Counted from the first letter of the stretch, positions 1 through 11,473 are shown. The stretch is 64,000 nucleotides of DNA from Adiantum capillus-veneris (GCA_014529385.2 CM043963.1:79664412-79728411), one strand, 5' to 3'. Notes: generated by a model not told the origin, from the sequence alone. Program-made: numbers and translations.

Positions 1-1340
1 ACCTCTAACCTGTAATGTTGAAGATGAAGGTATGCAAAGAAGATCCTCAGTGGTGGCACCAAAAGAAAGTGAGCGGGATGGAAACACACACAATGCCTCT
101 CTAATCACCCAACACACTCTTGGGTAATACACAGACACACACTATGGGGCACCACTCGGCTTACACAACCCACCTGGTCGAGACAAGGAACACACCGATG
201 AAGTGAGAGAAGAGAGATATCCATTTGCCCACTCAACACAGAGATACCCCCCCTCCTCCCCTCCCCAAGAAACTCAGCTCAAAAGAGGAATAATTCTGAT
301 GTTTAGATACAATTGATCTTGGGCTTGATCTTGGGCCAATACCAATGGAGCAAATAGCTCACACAATATGGATGAAATATGCCAGATACAGTCACAAATT
401 GGAGCAGAGGCTTCGCTCAAAGGAGACACTTACACAGCCAAAACAACAAAAAAACAGTGAGGAATTTGGCAAAATGGATAGCACCATTGCATCCGGAACA
501 GCCAAAAACCACAATCTACAATATCAAAGTGCCCAAATCCGACCTCGGATGAGTAGTTTACTGCCAAAACATGGTCAAAAAATAGCAAAAACTGAGTTGC
601 AGCGGTTCCTCCTCTTCTCTCCACACTTTGCTGGTTGTTTCTCAAGTTTTTCAGTGTCCACACTTCACTTTATCCCTTGGGCACCTTTGGCCTTTTGATT
701 GACCTCAAACGGACCCCGAACATGCGGCCACGCAACTCGTTTTTGTTACCCTTCTACATCCATCCGTCCACCTGGCACTCAACTTTTTCCAATAATGCAT
801 CCCACAATCACGTGAAGTGGTCCCCAAATATCATAATGACCTTTTTGCATAATCATCACAAGAAAACACTCCCATTGTGTCCTCGTTTACCACATGCAAG
901 TCTTGATCCCATTCGACCTCCTGACACTGGATACCACTTGACGCACCTGCTTACCTCATGGCATCGGCCCGCTGATAGCTTCCTCGAGAAGTTTTACTCT
1001 CTACCAACTCCTAGAAAAACACATTGATATTGGTGACGATGAAAATCGATGTACTATGTACACACTGTCCTACCTGTACACATGTGGGCCCCATGTAACC
1101 ACCTGGCTCTGGAAAATGGGCAATTCTTTATTCGATGCACCATGCATGTGTATGTACATATGCACAATCACTTCTTCCAAAAAACTCCCAACAACGTTTT
1201 CATTTTGAGATTCTTTTGTACTATTTGCTTGTATGTGACTCAAGAGCTTTTGTGTTTGTTTTTGTTTCTTGGGAAAACATTATAAGAGGGTTGTATGGTG
1301 AGAGGGTTCCCATAACCTTAAGATAATATGTAGATCGCAA
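1..1340. other. no recognisable gene; possible retroelement leader relic
   Basis: The longest open frames here (117 and 130 codons) match no family I know and look like chance frames in low-complexity sequence. The only structured signal is at about 39-66. There the text agaagatcctc..tggtggcaccaaaa recurs at 50378-50407 with the same neighbours, and it reads on the minus strand like a primer-binding site starting TGGTGCC. The stretch may therefore be an LTR and leader relic. Confidence 0.3.
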
Positions 1341-1355
1341 CATCATCAAACTTAA

Positions 1356-2216
1356 TTGTGTTTCTTGAATCTCCTCCAAGGTGTTTATACACCCGTGTCA
1401 ATCATTAAAATTGAAGCTAAATTCTTGCACAAACTACTTGGAGAGCGATCATTTCAGATGCATAGGGGATCACTGGTGATAGCCAGAGGTGCTAGGAGTG
1501 GTCTGGTATACCCTTTGCATATTTCTGACACACGAGGCCTTGTAATCTCTATGTATATGCAGCCATGTTTGGAACGAGAGATGAGGCGTGTCTCTTTTGC
1601 GGATGTGTTGCATGGAGAGCAGGTTGTGCATTTGTCTTGTGGTGATGTTCACGCAGACAGTGGTATCTCTGGTGATGCACAGCTTTGTTAGTCATCAGTT
1701 GAGGTGACATTCATTGAGCCAGAGACCGATGCATTGTTCTATGATGCATCTGATACGTTTGAAGGTGACAGTATCCTCTAGACAGCTGTGTGCAATTGCA
1801 GTGGTGCTGATTTTTTGGTTTTGCAGTCATTCTCAACAGATATGCCTTTGCTAGACGATGCTGACATGGTGATCCATAGTCAAGTGGTTCCTAATGAGGA
1901 TGCATATGGCACTCAGGTTGCTGACAGGGATAGATTGGCACACATAGTGCATGTTTTGTTGGCTTTTGGGTCTCTCATATCGGACCTTTTCGTTTCGAGA
2001 CCTTATCTTGCTTATGTGGTTGGTGCATTTGCAGTGGGAGTTGTCAGCTGTGCCATGACTGATAGTGGCATTGTGCATTGTAGAGCCATGCAAGTCGTCA
2101 CTCGATACCTGCATCAGGAGTATCAACGTAGCTCTAGCCCTAGTGGTAGGCACGTTGCATCTACACTAGAGCGGTTACAGAGTGAGCCAGTGTGCATAGG
2201 TTGAGAGCCATCTTCT
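1356..2216 (+). pseudogene. decayed Ty1/copia-like coding relic with internal deletion
   Basis: The frame at 1356-1691 has a stretch around MHRGSLVIARGARSG..Y that resembles the copia segment just before integrase (a repeated polar strand pattern ending ..G.LY.L). In a full element, integrase and reverse transcriptase should follow. Here the frame runs instead into stops at about 1689 and 1780, then an acidic segment and a 138-codon frame (1788-2204) that I do not recognise. This is compatible with an internally deleted, non-autonomous copia derivative ending just before the putative LTR at 2290. The family assignment rests on one motif and is tentative. Confidence 0.35.
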
Positions 2217-2289
2217 CTCACCTATTGTATATACTAGTTGTAGACTAGTCTTCTTGCCACTTATCATCACACAGCCTTTAGTGGGAGAA

Positions 2290-2495
2290 TGTTAGGTAAA
2301 GGCAGTGTGCCTCATCATGCTTTGTCCGTGTACATTTATCTCCTTATTCTTTATAGATACAAATAATAAGGAGCTCTCACTCATTCTCACATTGTTCTCA
2401 TACAGTGAGATTTGGGAGCTCCACCCCACATCCTGTGCACTCTCTCTCTCTCCGCACACGCACCGCATTCATGCACTCACAAGGGGGGGGAGAGT

Positions 2496-2549
<54 letters not shown>

Positions 2550-2616
2550 GAGAGAGAGAGAGATCACTAAATCTAGCATCAGATTTGACCGGTGTAATTA
2601 GGAAATTCTAATTACA
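2290..2616 (+). repeat. putative LTR, plus orientation
   Basis: A purine-rich tract (agtgggagaa, 2280-2289) directly precedes TGTTAGG. The segment ends in ..TTACA, giving the TG..CA ends expected of a 3' LTR. It contains a TATA-like stretch near 2350 and a long (GA)n tract. The last 25 bases form a hairpin (GTGTAATTAG and CTAATTACAC as perfect 10-base arms). No second copy was found in the window, so the call rests on the tract and the ends alone. Confidence 0.4.
2497..2563. repeat. (GA)n microsatellite
   Basis: A GA dinucleotide run of about 67 bases with one interruption (agcgag near 2536), inside the putative LTR. Confidence 0.95.
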
Positions 2617-2621
2617 CGTTA

Positions 2622-2633
2622 GCTCTGATACCA
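2622..2633 (-). other. primer-binding site, initiator tRNA-Met type
   Basis: The plus strand reads gctctgatacca, so the minus strand carries TGGTATCAGAGC, the plant initiator-Met primer site. It lies two bases from a TGTAATGC that begins the adjacent LTR-like segment. This orientation implies a minus-strand element whose body would run to lower coordinates. Confidence 0.6.
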
Positions 2634-2635
2634 CA

Positions 2636-3050
2636 TGTAATGCTTATGGTGGATAGATCAATGAGGCATTCGTCATAGTAGGAGATTCATAACAATTAGG
2701 AATAAGTACATTAGAGAGACTGTACTCAATGCAATAAAAAAAAAGGAGCTTGTTTGATCGATTAGAGTGAGAGAGATATTACAAGTTAAGCATGATGTCC
2801 TTATATAGGCTCAATGGTGGAAAGCAGAAATTAAGACAAGAGGGATATGCACCACAAGTGGAAAGGGGGCCAGTACCATGTGGGCTACAACATGTAGCTT
2901 GTGACTTTAAAGTGTAGCATGTGTGCATGGAATGAGAAGCATGTGTTAGGGATTCCTATGTAGGACCTTGTATCCATGCACATAGGGTGCATGCTTTATG
3001 CTTGGCTTTAGGGATTTTTCATGCATTAAGTGTAAACTAAAAGGATTACC
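2636..3050 (-). repeat. putative 5' LTR of a minus-strand retroelement (right edge uncertain)
   Basis: The segment abuts the primer-binding site and starts TGTAATGC on the plus strand (..GCATTACA at the LTR 3' end on the minus strand). The minus strand has a TATA-like box (cctatataagg) at about 2800-2810. The far edge cannot be fixed because no second copy is present. Its internal body is not recognisable to the left, so it is a truncated relic. Confidence 0.45.
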
Positions 3051-3069
3051 TCAACAAAGGTGAGGGTTG

Positions 3070-3710
3070 TCAGCTTGTTGTCGGCTCGCAATGTCTTTGC
3101 CAGTTATATTGGCAGCATCAGATATGATATAGGGCCTGAAAAGAGTACAAAAAGTGTAGTGTAACACCTTCTTGTCAACAAGGAAGTAGAATTTAAACGA
3201 ATTGGAGAAACACCTCTCTCCTTCTTCACAGACCCTCCTAAAATATCTATTCTGATTTGCATAATTTTTAGCGCAATCAGGTGTTTATCAAATCCTTTTC
3301 TTGGTTAAAGTCAGCATGTTTTGTATTTTGGTAAGAAAGCTTGCCACAACAAGGCAACTAATTTGAGAACCTAAAATTCATGGAGTTAGAGGGATCATAC
3401 CATAATTCATTTCAAATGGTGTAAATCCCGTATTTGAATGTGATCCGTTGTTAAAAGAAAATTCCAGCAAAGGAAGATATATATCCCAGTCTATCTATCT
3501 AGTTAACACATAGGCTCTTAACATATTTTTAAAAATTTGTTTCACTCATTTTGTGTGACCATTTGTTTTAGTAGCACTTTACAAACCCCAATATCATGTC
3601 TTATTTGTAAACAAAACTAGCATGTATTATTTCAATGGATAGATTTTAAAAAGTACAATTTAAAAGGGTAAGGTTAGACAAGTTTTGAAATTGTTTTTCA
3701 AAATTTTATT
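3070..3710 (-). pseudogene. Ty3/gypsy integrase C-terminal relic (outer host of element A)
   Basis: The minus-strand translation gives a broken integrase end: a decayed version of the gypsy PQTDGQTE..N segment at about 3540-3580, then MLRAYV at about 3510 and DWDIYLPLLEFSFNN at about 3440-3500, followed by G.TPFEMNYG at about 3380-3420. This matches the order seen after the third catalytic residue of gypsy integrases. Several stops interrupt it. The reading is cut at 3710 by element A. The preceding part of the same integrase resumes at 24230, on the far side of A, so the two pieces were once contiguous. Confidence 0.6.
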
Positions 3711-3851
3711 TGTAAAGACTGGGATTGGAGCATGCCACTTTCCACCCACCTGTGCCCTATATAGGCCTTGCCTAGTTAAATATAGTAGGGATCCCTTGTA
3801 CCGCATGTCCATCCTAGTCCTTGACCTGTCATTCTTACCCTAAGCTTGACA
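3711..3851 (-). repeat. element A left terminal repeat (3' LTR)
   Basis: 141 bp beginning TGTAAAG and ending CTTGACA. It contains the core gccctatataggcc, which is both palindromic and TATA-like. The same core and flanks recur at 24087-24224 and, more diverged, in the B repeats. The polypurine tract follows immediately inside. Confidence 0.6.
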
Positions 3852-5262
3852 TTACTCCCCCCTTGGAGAAGCGTTTTCATCCTCAAAAAACAAAAGTGGT
3901 TGTATCTTCATAAGAACACTAATGTTTTCCATAGTGGATCTTTGTGGATCCAATTGTTTGTTGGACTGGACACGGTTCAATAGGAGGTTCAATAAAGTCA
4001 AGAATAACATCTTGACTTTCCACATTGTTGTCCCTTTGCAACCATCTTGTTTAACACCAGCCCATATCCAACGTAGCGTGTAGAATCCATTGAGAACTCA
4101 CCTGAGTATGGTAAATGAGTTATCACAACTAAGATGTACCCAAAAGAGTACCTCTTCCACTTTCCGTGAAAGTATAAGTCCTTGACTTGTTATTAATTTT
4201 CATCAAGAAAAGACCCCATCGTAACTAGTGGTCAAGGTTGAGAACCTGACTTAAACATGAAGGGACTAAACCGAGTCACAAAAACGCTTTGCCTTATGGT
4301 AATCAAACTCTAAGTAGGGTGATACATGCTTGCTAATTGGATTGCTTGGTGCTAACGTACGCACTTTGCATATTCTTTAGTACAAGATTACACTTGTAAT
4401 TTTCCTATCCTCTTTGGATAAATGATAGTACTTAGGTCTGTCTCCCCACCATTTACACAGTCCTCTAAAATGACTGGTAAACAAGGATCACAATACCTTA
4501 CAACATGGTTGAGGAATCAACAATGTTATAAATAACATCTTGGTTAGCTTGGAAGATCCACAAGCACCCAAACCAAGCCATGACCTCTATTCGTGGTTGT
4601 TAGATCTATGTCATGAATGTGCATGCACTCCAAATAAGCCTTTGCTAAACACTAGGACCCATAACATCTAGTGTGCATGCATTTAGAAAAAATAGATCCG
4701 ACCCACATATCCATGGTCATACTTGTCAATACTTATGATGAATATGATGCTCATAGCACACATGAAAGAGGAGTGTAAATAGTTCTGAAAAGAAACTAAA
4801 TACTTTCTGGTGCAATCATTTGCAAGCCTTATGGAAACGTTTGAACCATAATAGAATGTGAAACATAAATCACTTCTAGGTACAAACAATGAAACATTTT
4901 CATTAGCAATACATAGCCTTGCTATATGCATAAACAACCATCCATTAATGTTGTTTAGCAGCACTTGTAACCTTAACAAGTTGTTCTAAGTAGCCGACAA
5001 TTCCTGGCTAGTGAAATTGTTCCTAATATGATGTGCTCAAAATGGTCTTATAAATGGATTTGACAAGTACCTAGGGACATTGTCTCGTGACACATAATTG
5101 AAATAGTGGACGTTAATGTCACTCCCAAAGACTCATATTCTCCACATGTGGAATATGTCTCAACTAAGAATGTATGAAAAAAGAACATCCTTCAAGTACG
5201 AGATGTACTGGTGTGTGGAGCTAACTATAAATACTCAGCGACATGAGTGAGAGGGACCCTCA
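3852..5262. other. element A internal block 1
   Basis: This non-coding stretch aligns by eye along its length with 27725-29345 in element B. Shared landmarks are cttcataagaacactaatg, the actcatattctccacatgtg segment and gagagggaccctcatta. Near the left edge the minus strand has the GAGGACGAAAA-type sequence often seen at the end of gypsy pol. The ORF at 4683-4979 on the minus strand is not conserved in B and is not called as a gene. Confidence 0.55.
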
Positions 5263-6328
5263 TTAACTATAAGGTCCCCAATCCCACCGACACCAAAAAC
5301 GGGATGGTACCATTGACAGGTCTCTAGGCCTACTAAGTCAGAGTCCTTAAACAAGAAAAATTCCAGGGAATTCACCCTTACCATTGACAATGGTTTAGGT
5401 TTATAGCCCTAGAAAGAGACCTAGTCATGTCTCTCAGTGGAAACGGGACTACAAAAAAAATATTTCCGGCCCTATAGCTTCATCATGTAGATTATGGTCT
5501 CCTTAGCCAACGCTTTTTTCTCCCTAACATATGTGAGGGCACAACAGTTGGTGGATTCCTCTTCCAAGTGAAGAAGTTTCTAAACGTTTTAGTGAGTGGG
5601 AATGGATAGTTACTTGACTAATCAGGTCCACCCGTCCATGATTGACAACCTTAGTCAATCCCCACTTACCACCCCGCACTCACACATGATTTCTGTGTTG
5701 TTTAATTACTACCACATTCTTTTCACAATTAAAACAATGATTCCTTTTAACTTTCACAACTGCATTTCATTAAGACAATCTTTGAAAACAGTATTGAAGA
5801 CATTCTTTCAACAAACAAACATATTTAAACTTAAGACAAGGTACTGTCATTTTGAAGTATCTCTGACCACTACTGACTTGTCTAAAGACCACCTATACAG
5901 GGGTGAAAAAAAGGCACCCATTCCTTATTTATAAAAACCGGGGTGGAAAAAGCCATATCCAAAGTCCGGGCACCCATATGCCAACCGGTTGCCCATACAA
6001 GCGGGCGGTTTCTCTAGGATAAACTTGAAAGTAATATCCACAAACACAAACAAACACGGGGTAAAGACTCCACACATGCTAAGGAAACCGACTCATCCAT
6101 AATGGTATTGCCATCATTACTCATTACCTGGAGTAAAATATTTCCAAGGAATCAGAGGTGTCTTGAGACAAGCTGTCTTAAGGATGGTCAAACATTTCTT
6201 TCCTAGATCAATCAGTCATAACCCAATCATTTCTTTCCTATTTACGATCATTGCTCGTTGGTTTCGTGGAATTTACCTTCCATTTACAGACAGTTTATCC
6301 TTCCTAACCTTACGTATGCAATGTTAAC

Positions 6329-6538
6329 TTAAAAATGAACTTTAAAAGATTTTAAGTGAACAAAATAGAAATCCACCTGGGACTGCTCGTCCATGGGCTG
6401 TTGGGCGGGAGCCCGTAGACTTTCCTCCGTTGGCCTATGGCTAGGCCCAGCCTCATGGTCATTAGTGGTCTTGTTTCTTTTGTTGCTAACACCCTCTTCC
6501 TCGGTAAGAGGATTTCCTCTGGTTCTCTTTGGAGCCAT
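6329..6538 (-). pseudogene. gag N-terminus-like fragment
   Basis: A 69-residue frame starts MAPKRTRG and is rich in K, R, E, N and Q, with a basic patch (SNKRNK) and a GPS.RPTEE segment. This composition is typical of gypsy gag starts and there is no hydrophobic core. The frame closes soon after, with no capsid homology. It lies downstream of the TATA box at 8136-8144 on the same strand, beyond the tandem repeats. The assignment is by composition only. Confidence 0.3.
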
Positions 6539-6869
6539 GTCGACAGCTTTATAAAAAGACTTAATCGATTAGAAGTTTAATTGAATAATCTTCTTTTTTT
6601 CTTTTTTTACCCAAAAATAAGGATTTTGGAGTAAGTAGGGTATCCTTGATAGTTAATTTGATGAGATATTCCTCATGTAACTTCTTTATACTATAAGTAA
6701 TTTCCCATAATTACCATTTAATTTGGGAAGCCCTTTAACTAGGTTTATCCTTAATCTATATTCCATTTTAGCCTTAGTAAATTATAAATTTATATCGGCT
6801 AATGGATTAATCATCCTAAATTATAATTGAATATGTTCTATCTTTAGGAATTCTCATAAATTTGATTTA

Positions 6870-7769
6870 TAACCTTTCCCTCCTACACTAATGGTCTAAT
6901 TTAAGCAGAATTTTACTGAAGTAATTTGTTATACCAACCAATTATGTTGAGGTAATTTTCCCACCCTTCAATAGTGATTTTGGACCTCAGGTATTTTTTA
7001 ATTAAATAAATTCATTTACTAATTTCCTTTCTCTATTTTATACTCAAAATTGGTTACTTTTATATAAGATAAATACCTAAACTATTTATCTGAGGTTGGG
7101 GTATTTATCACGGATCCCTCAAGGTGTGTTCTACCTCTGATATTTATCTCAAATGTTTTTGAAATAATTTACTATATTCCCGCTTTTATTTTTCCCTAAA
7201 TATAATGTAATTTTACTGAGATAATTAGATAAACTTAATTATCTGAGGATAACATAATTATCACAGTTTCCCTAAGATGTAATTAACCTTTGATAAATAA
7301 CTCAAAGCATTTTGAATCAATTTACTAATTTCCCCCTTTTAATTTGTCCTAAAAATAGAGTAATTTTGCTAAAGTAATTAGGTAAATATATTATCTCAGC
7401 TTGAAATAATTATCATGGAATTCCTAACATGTATTTAATCTCTGAAAAATAATTCAAAGCCATTTGAATCAATTTGCTAATTTTCCTCATTTAATTTGTC
7501 CTAAAAACAGAGTAATTCTGCTAAAGTAATTAGGTAAATTAATTATCTGAACTTGACATAATTATCATGGGTTACCTAGCATGTAGTTAACCTCTAACAA
7601 ATAACTCAAATCCATTTGAATCAATTTGCTAATTTCCCCCATTTAATTTGTCCTAAAAACAAAGTAATTCTGCTAAAATAATTAGATAAATTAATTATCT
7701 GAGCTTGAAACAATTATCACGTGTTCCCTAACATATAATTAACCTCTAATAAATAACTCAAAGCTTATT
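6870..7769. repeat. 152-bp AT-rich tandem repeat, 5 clear units plus a degenerate one
   Basis: Units start at about 7009, 7161, 7314, 7466 and 7618, with spacings of 152, 153, 152 and 152. Each carries the series tttactaatttcc, tttgtcctaaaa, gtaattttgctaaagtaatta, ttatctgagcttg and ataactcaaa. A more diverged copy precedes them from about 6870. The three right-hand units are the most alike. It lies inside the LTR-like insertion. Confidence 0.85.
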
Positions 7770-8135
7770 TTTTCTAGCTTAATGACTGTTTAATGCAGCT
7801 CTGATAATTATCTCAACTTAATCTAAACTTAATTAATATATTTTCCATTAATTATGGTTAATTTGGATAATTTTAGCCCTAATATGATAGGATAATTAAT
7901 TTTCTTAATATTCCCAAGCTTAATTACAACAATCAACAGAGAATATTTAATTAAGAGAGGATTTATGAGTATACATAGGTCTAATCTTTAATTTATTAAG
8001 AAAATAGATTAATCTAATTACCGTTTAAGTTATCAACTAGAGCTTAATCTCTAGTGATTTCTACGTAGCGGTCTCTCTAGATGAGAGAGAGTGTGTCAAG
8101 GCTCCGAGTCTAAATTTTTATGAAGGGAAGGGGGT

Positions 8136-8144
8136 CTTTTTATA
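8136..8144 (-). promoter_or_regulatory. TATA box of the LTR-like insertion
   Basis: The minus strand reads CACTATAAAAAGACCCCC in a G/C-rich context, followed about 30 bases on by a pyrimidine-rich stretch (ctctctctcatc). It is placed about 475 bases inside the right terminus, a normal U3 length. This is sequence evidence only. Confidence 0.4.
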
Positions 8145-8617
8145 GTGTTTCTGGGCCCCGGGCAGTTTCTGGCAGGTTTTGACACCCCAAGCAGGCCCCT
8201 AGCTTGAAGATGGTGCCAACTGCTGCTAAATCAGTCTCTGGCAGGTTCCCCCCAGCTCCACACTGCCCCCATATCTTCCAGAATCGATTTTGGTTGATTT
8301 TACTGATTTCTAATGATGAAAATTGGAATATCAGTTAATTCTGGAACCTTAGGATAAGAAAGTCTTTGTTAATAATTATTACTGAAACCATCCAATTTTT
8401 ATTAACTAATTGAATTCCTAGTGTAACCTTCCAAGGCCTATAAATTTTCCAGTTTTTATCAGATTCTGATTCTGAAAATTACTAACCATAGTAAAGCTCT
8501 ACTTATGATTCTAAAAATACCAGTATTAGCCATGATTGAATCCTTCAACAGTGGTTTTCAAGTTAATTTTACAAGCTTTGTACAATTTTTAAGGTGTTGA
8601 AAACTAGAAACCTTACA

Positions 8618-9063
8618 TTAACTTTGCCCCACACTAGCTAAACCAAACTCCTTGAATTCCTAGACCATGTTATATCCCATGTGACAACATGTGCCAAACA
8701 AGACCTTACATATAGGTCCATAACTGCATAAAGCAAAAATTTATTTGAGACACTACGACACAGAATTCTTTGTTCGTACATGATCGTGTCATGTTTTTGA
8801 AGAGCAAAATGGTTGAAAGCATTCAAGCTTATTCATTTGACTTGAAAAAGTCAAGCAAAGCATATTCGAAAATGGAATAAAAGAAAATCACGTGCATACC
8901 TGGAGGTTGAACATAACGTGAACTTACCCGTAGTCACGTGCACTTTGCAAACCTAAAGAAACAACTAGAAAAACCTTGGGTGTTGCCGTTGCAATCCTAT
9001 CCCCTTTGCTAGCTTCTGCATGAAAACTGCACAACCTAGCAACCAATGATGACAAACACAGTT
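8618..9063. other. element A internal block 2
   Basis: Non-coding. It aligns with 29347-29700 of element B (landmarks ctccttgaattcctagacc, gtgacaacatgtgcc and gtgttgcc). A conserved hairpin (CATGTTGT..ACAACATG) is present in both copies. The block ends at caaacacagtt, where the chromovirus inserted. Confidence 0.55.
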
Positions 9064-10244
9064 TGTAACATTTAATGGTCTAGTAACTTGTGTGTAGCGG
9101 AAAATAACATAGACATAGTGAGCATTTCATTAAGAATAGACTCCTGATGAGCATAGCAAGAGTGCTTGGATGGAGAGAGCAACAAAAGCATAACACCTAG
9201 TTAGATAGGCATGAACAATACTTCAAAAAGAGAGAGAAATTAAGCTATTGACAACAGTTGAGGACCGGATTTTCATGGAGCCCGTCCCACCTCCAAAAGG
9301 CTTTGTATTATAGGTTTCCACCATCAAGGAGACATTTTACAATACAATCCTTTGTGTTCCTTCAATAACTTGCTGGTGCAATGAAGATGGAAGCTTCAAG
9401 CACCAAGCTCACACTTGAAAAACACAATATTAATTTCCTCATGGTCTCAGACCCAAGACCTCACACACCTTCAAAGATGGTGAGAGCTAGCGGGGTATGA
9501 GAGTAGCTTACAAGAAAGAAGTATGTCTCCTCACATAATCACTTTTGATAGCTTAGCATAGCTTAGTAGTTAGCATGGTAGAGGAGATGAGCATGCATTG
9601 GAGCTTGGCTCTTGGTTGGATTTGCATCACAAAGCCAAGATTTGCTGGTGTAGGCCTCCCTTCTCACAAGCTTGGAGTAGATGATGAGCTTTCCGTTAAA
9701 GCTTGAGAAGGAAATAGTCTTCTTTACTTCACACAGCTTGTGTGAGTGTGTGTGTGTGTGATAATGCCTTGCAAAAATCAGCCCCCTCTCTCTCTTGGTT
9801 GACGACCCCTCTTGCTAATTATTCATACTTGCATCCTATTGGCCCCTGCAAAGCTTAGCCAATGACAATTAAGAAGCATAAGTGATAGCCTTGTGACATG
9901 TGTCCCCCTTTCCCCTTTTGTGAGAGACTTAGGTATTTAAATAATGCAATTAAACTCTCATTGAACCTCTTAGTCTTCTGGCCAATAGAAATCAGGCAAG
10001 CCATTGAGCTATTAAATGCTCATTGGACCCCTTGGGAGACTATCCAATAGTCTTCTAGAGAGCTTAATTTCTATTGGTTCTTTTATCAAGTGTTTTTAAG
10101 TGAATTAAACTAAATTTACTCTAGTCTAATTCTCATTGGTCCACCTCTATGGCCATCCAATACGATTTGAATGCACCTTGGGGGAAACTGCGGTAGGAAG
10201 CTAACATGTGTCCACTATTCCCTTTGTGTAAAGGGAGCTTGGAA

Positions 10245-10278
<34 letters not shown>

Positions 10279-10627
10279 CTCTCTCATCCCCTACAAGAAA
10301 GGATCGCCCCCTCTTATCTAGGGATGTGGGAAGACTTTTTGGTCTTCCCCATGACCATCCAATTCCCCCAACACTTTGGACATTGGACATTACCTTTGAA
10401 TTTTGGAACCTTAGCATTTTGGAAGTCTTAATGGGCTGAACCTTAGGGTCTTCAAAGGCCATTGATGCACATTTCTCTTTTGCAGATGGCCTTCCCTTTG
10501 GATTCCTATTTAGATCCTACTTTGACTGGTCTGCCAGTCTAACCAATATTCTAGCTTTTTCCATATTAAATGATTAGTTTAACATGAGAAAATCATTTAG
10601 GAGAATTAGATATTAGTTATCATGACA
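9064..10627 (-). repeat. chromovirus 3' LTR, 1564 bp
   Basis: On the minus strand it begins TGTCATGATAAC next to the polypurine tract AAGAGGGAGG (10631-10640) and ends AAATGTTACA, giving TGT..ACA ends. The stretch 9064-9433 matches 20999-21368. The rest is absent from the truncated partner. It holds a (TG)n run at 10246-10276 and small frames that are not genes. Confidence 0.75.
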
Positions 10628-10939
10628 TTACCTCCCTCTTGAAATCATAGTCGTCCTCGACTATGAGGTAGAAAAGATAAATCCTAGTCATTAGTCCTTT
10701 TTCTAGCGGGTAGAGAATCCCTATTTTACCCTATGACATCATCCCAAAATAGATGACTAGTCCATTTGGTGCTTGAGAGCGTTAGCTGCCACAAGCATGT
10801 CTGCACATTAGTCCATATCAATCTTCCATAGTAGAGTGACAAGCTCTACTTGGTGTTTGGGAGACGTCGTCTCCACAAACATGATCGTAAGCATGCATAC
10901 TCATTAATATGTGCACACTATATAGAAAAAGAGAGTCCA

Positions 10940-11235
10940 GGGAAGCATTGTAAGCATTGACAAGGTTTAGGTTATCCTTTAATTGTATGCCTTGCATCCA
11001 TCTAGCATCTTCAAAAGGATAGTTCTTAAACTTAATAAGATATCGTCGGATAGTCTGCCTCTAAATACCTTGTCTTCATGTCGGAGAATGGACTCGGGCT
11101 GCAACACCTCTTCTTGGTCCTTAATCTCTGGTGGGTCTTCAATAGTTCGTTCTTGAGGTGGCTCTCCTTTGTAAGGCTTTAGTATGCTCACATGGAAAGC
11201 ATTGTGTATAAGCTAATGATTGAGTAACTTGAGTT
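10940..11235 (-). pseudogene. chromovirus integrase C-terminus and chromodomain
   Basis: The frame at 10979-11191 starts in the conserved linker (FHVSILKPYKG) and runs through an acidic segment to PESILRHEDKV..RGR. After a frameshift at about 11045, the chromodomain core continues as IKFKNYPFEDARWM. The Y/F-x-V-K-F/W and W aromatic positions of the fold are present. In this family the domain targets integration to histone-marked chromatin. The upstream part of the polyprotein is on the other side of the copia insertion. Confidence 0.75.
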
Positions 11236-11240
11236 GATAG

Positions 11241-11471
11241 TGTTACCATATACATGTGGTAGTGATGTGTGTGAACACACTAGGACCGCCGGGGCATTTT
11301 TTCCCTCTTTAGGAGGTTTTTCCCCCCGTGCATTGTATATACGCCCATCACTCTAGGGCTATCAATCGTTTTTTCCATTGCACACTAAGTAACACACTCT
11401 CTATTGTGTGCCTTGAGCTTCCTTCGTCTTCTCCAAGTTGTGTGTGTTTCTCTGCAACCCTGATTCCAACA
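11241..11471 (+). repeat. copia 5' LTR, 231 bp
   Basis: Starts TGTTACCATATACA and ends ATTCCAACA. It contains a TATA-like tgtatatac at about 11334-11343 and an inverted motif GTGTGTG.ACACAC near its start. It matches 16098-16328 with only substitutions. Confidence 0.97.
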
Positions 11472-11473
11472 AT

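Larger units (their letters stand above)
5268..8617 (-). mobile_element. 3.35-kb LTR-like insertion in element A
   Basis: Both edges carry TTAAC (5263-5267 and 8618-8622). Element B has no insertion at the matching place. The inserted segment starts TATAAGG and ends CCTTACA, an inverted pair apart from one base (TG to TA), as expected for LTR termini after a transition. Inside are a 152-bp tandem repeat, a minus-strand TATA box near 8140 and a gag-like short frame at 6329-6538. I could not find two matching LTRs, so it may be a very long solo LTR or an internally rearranged element. Confidence 0.55.

Noticed and set aside
345-1027. Protein-coding genes from the 117- and 130-codon frames
   Set aside because: Frames overlap each other and a minus-strand frame of similar length. 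No motif, splice site or conserved copy was seen.
5268-6328. Left LTR pairing with 6541-8617
   Set aside because: The two parts do not resemble each other. The tandem repeat and TATA contexts differ, so I do not call an LTR pair.
7009-7769. CRISPR array
   Set aside because: Units are 152 bp, contiguous and AT-rich, with no short repeat/spacer pattern, in a plant-like sequence inside a retroelement.
7799-7809. Primer-binding site (gctctgata on the plus strand)
   Set aside because: Nine bases match the initiator-Met site, but the ACCA end is missing and no LTR end lies next to it.
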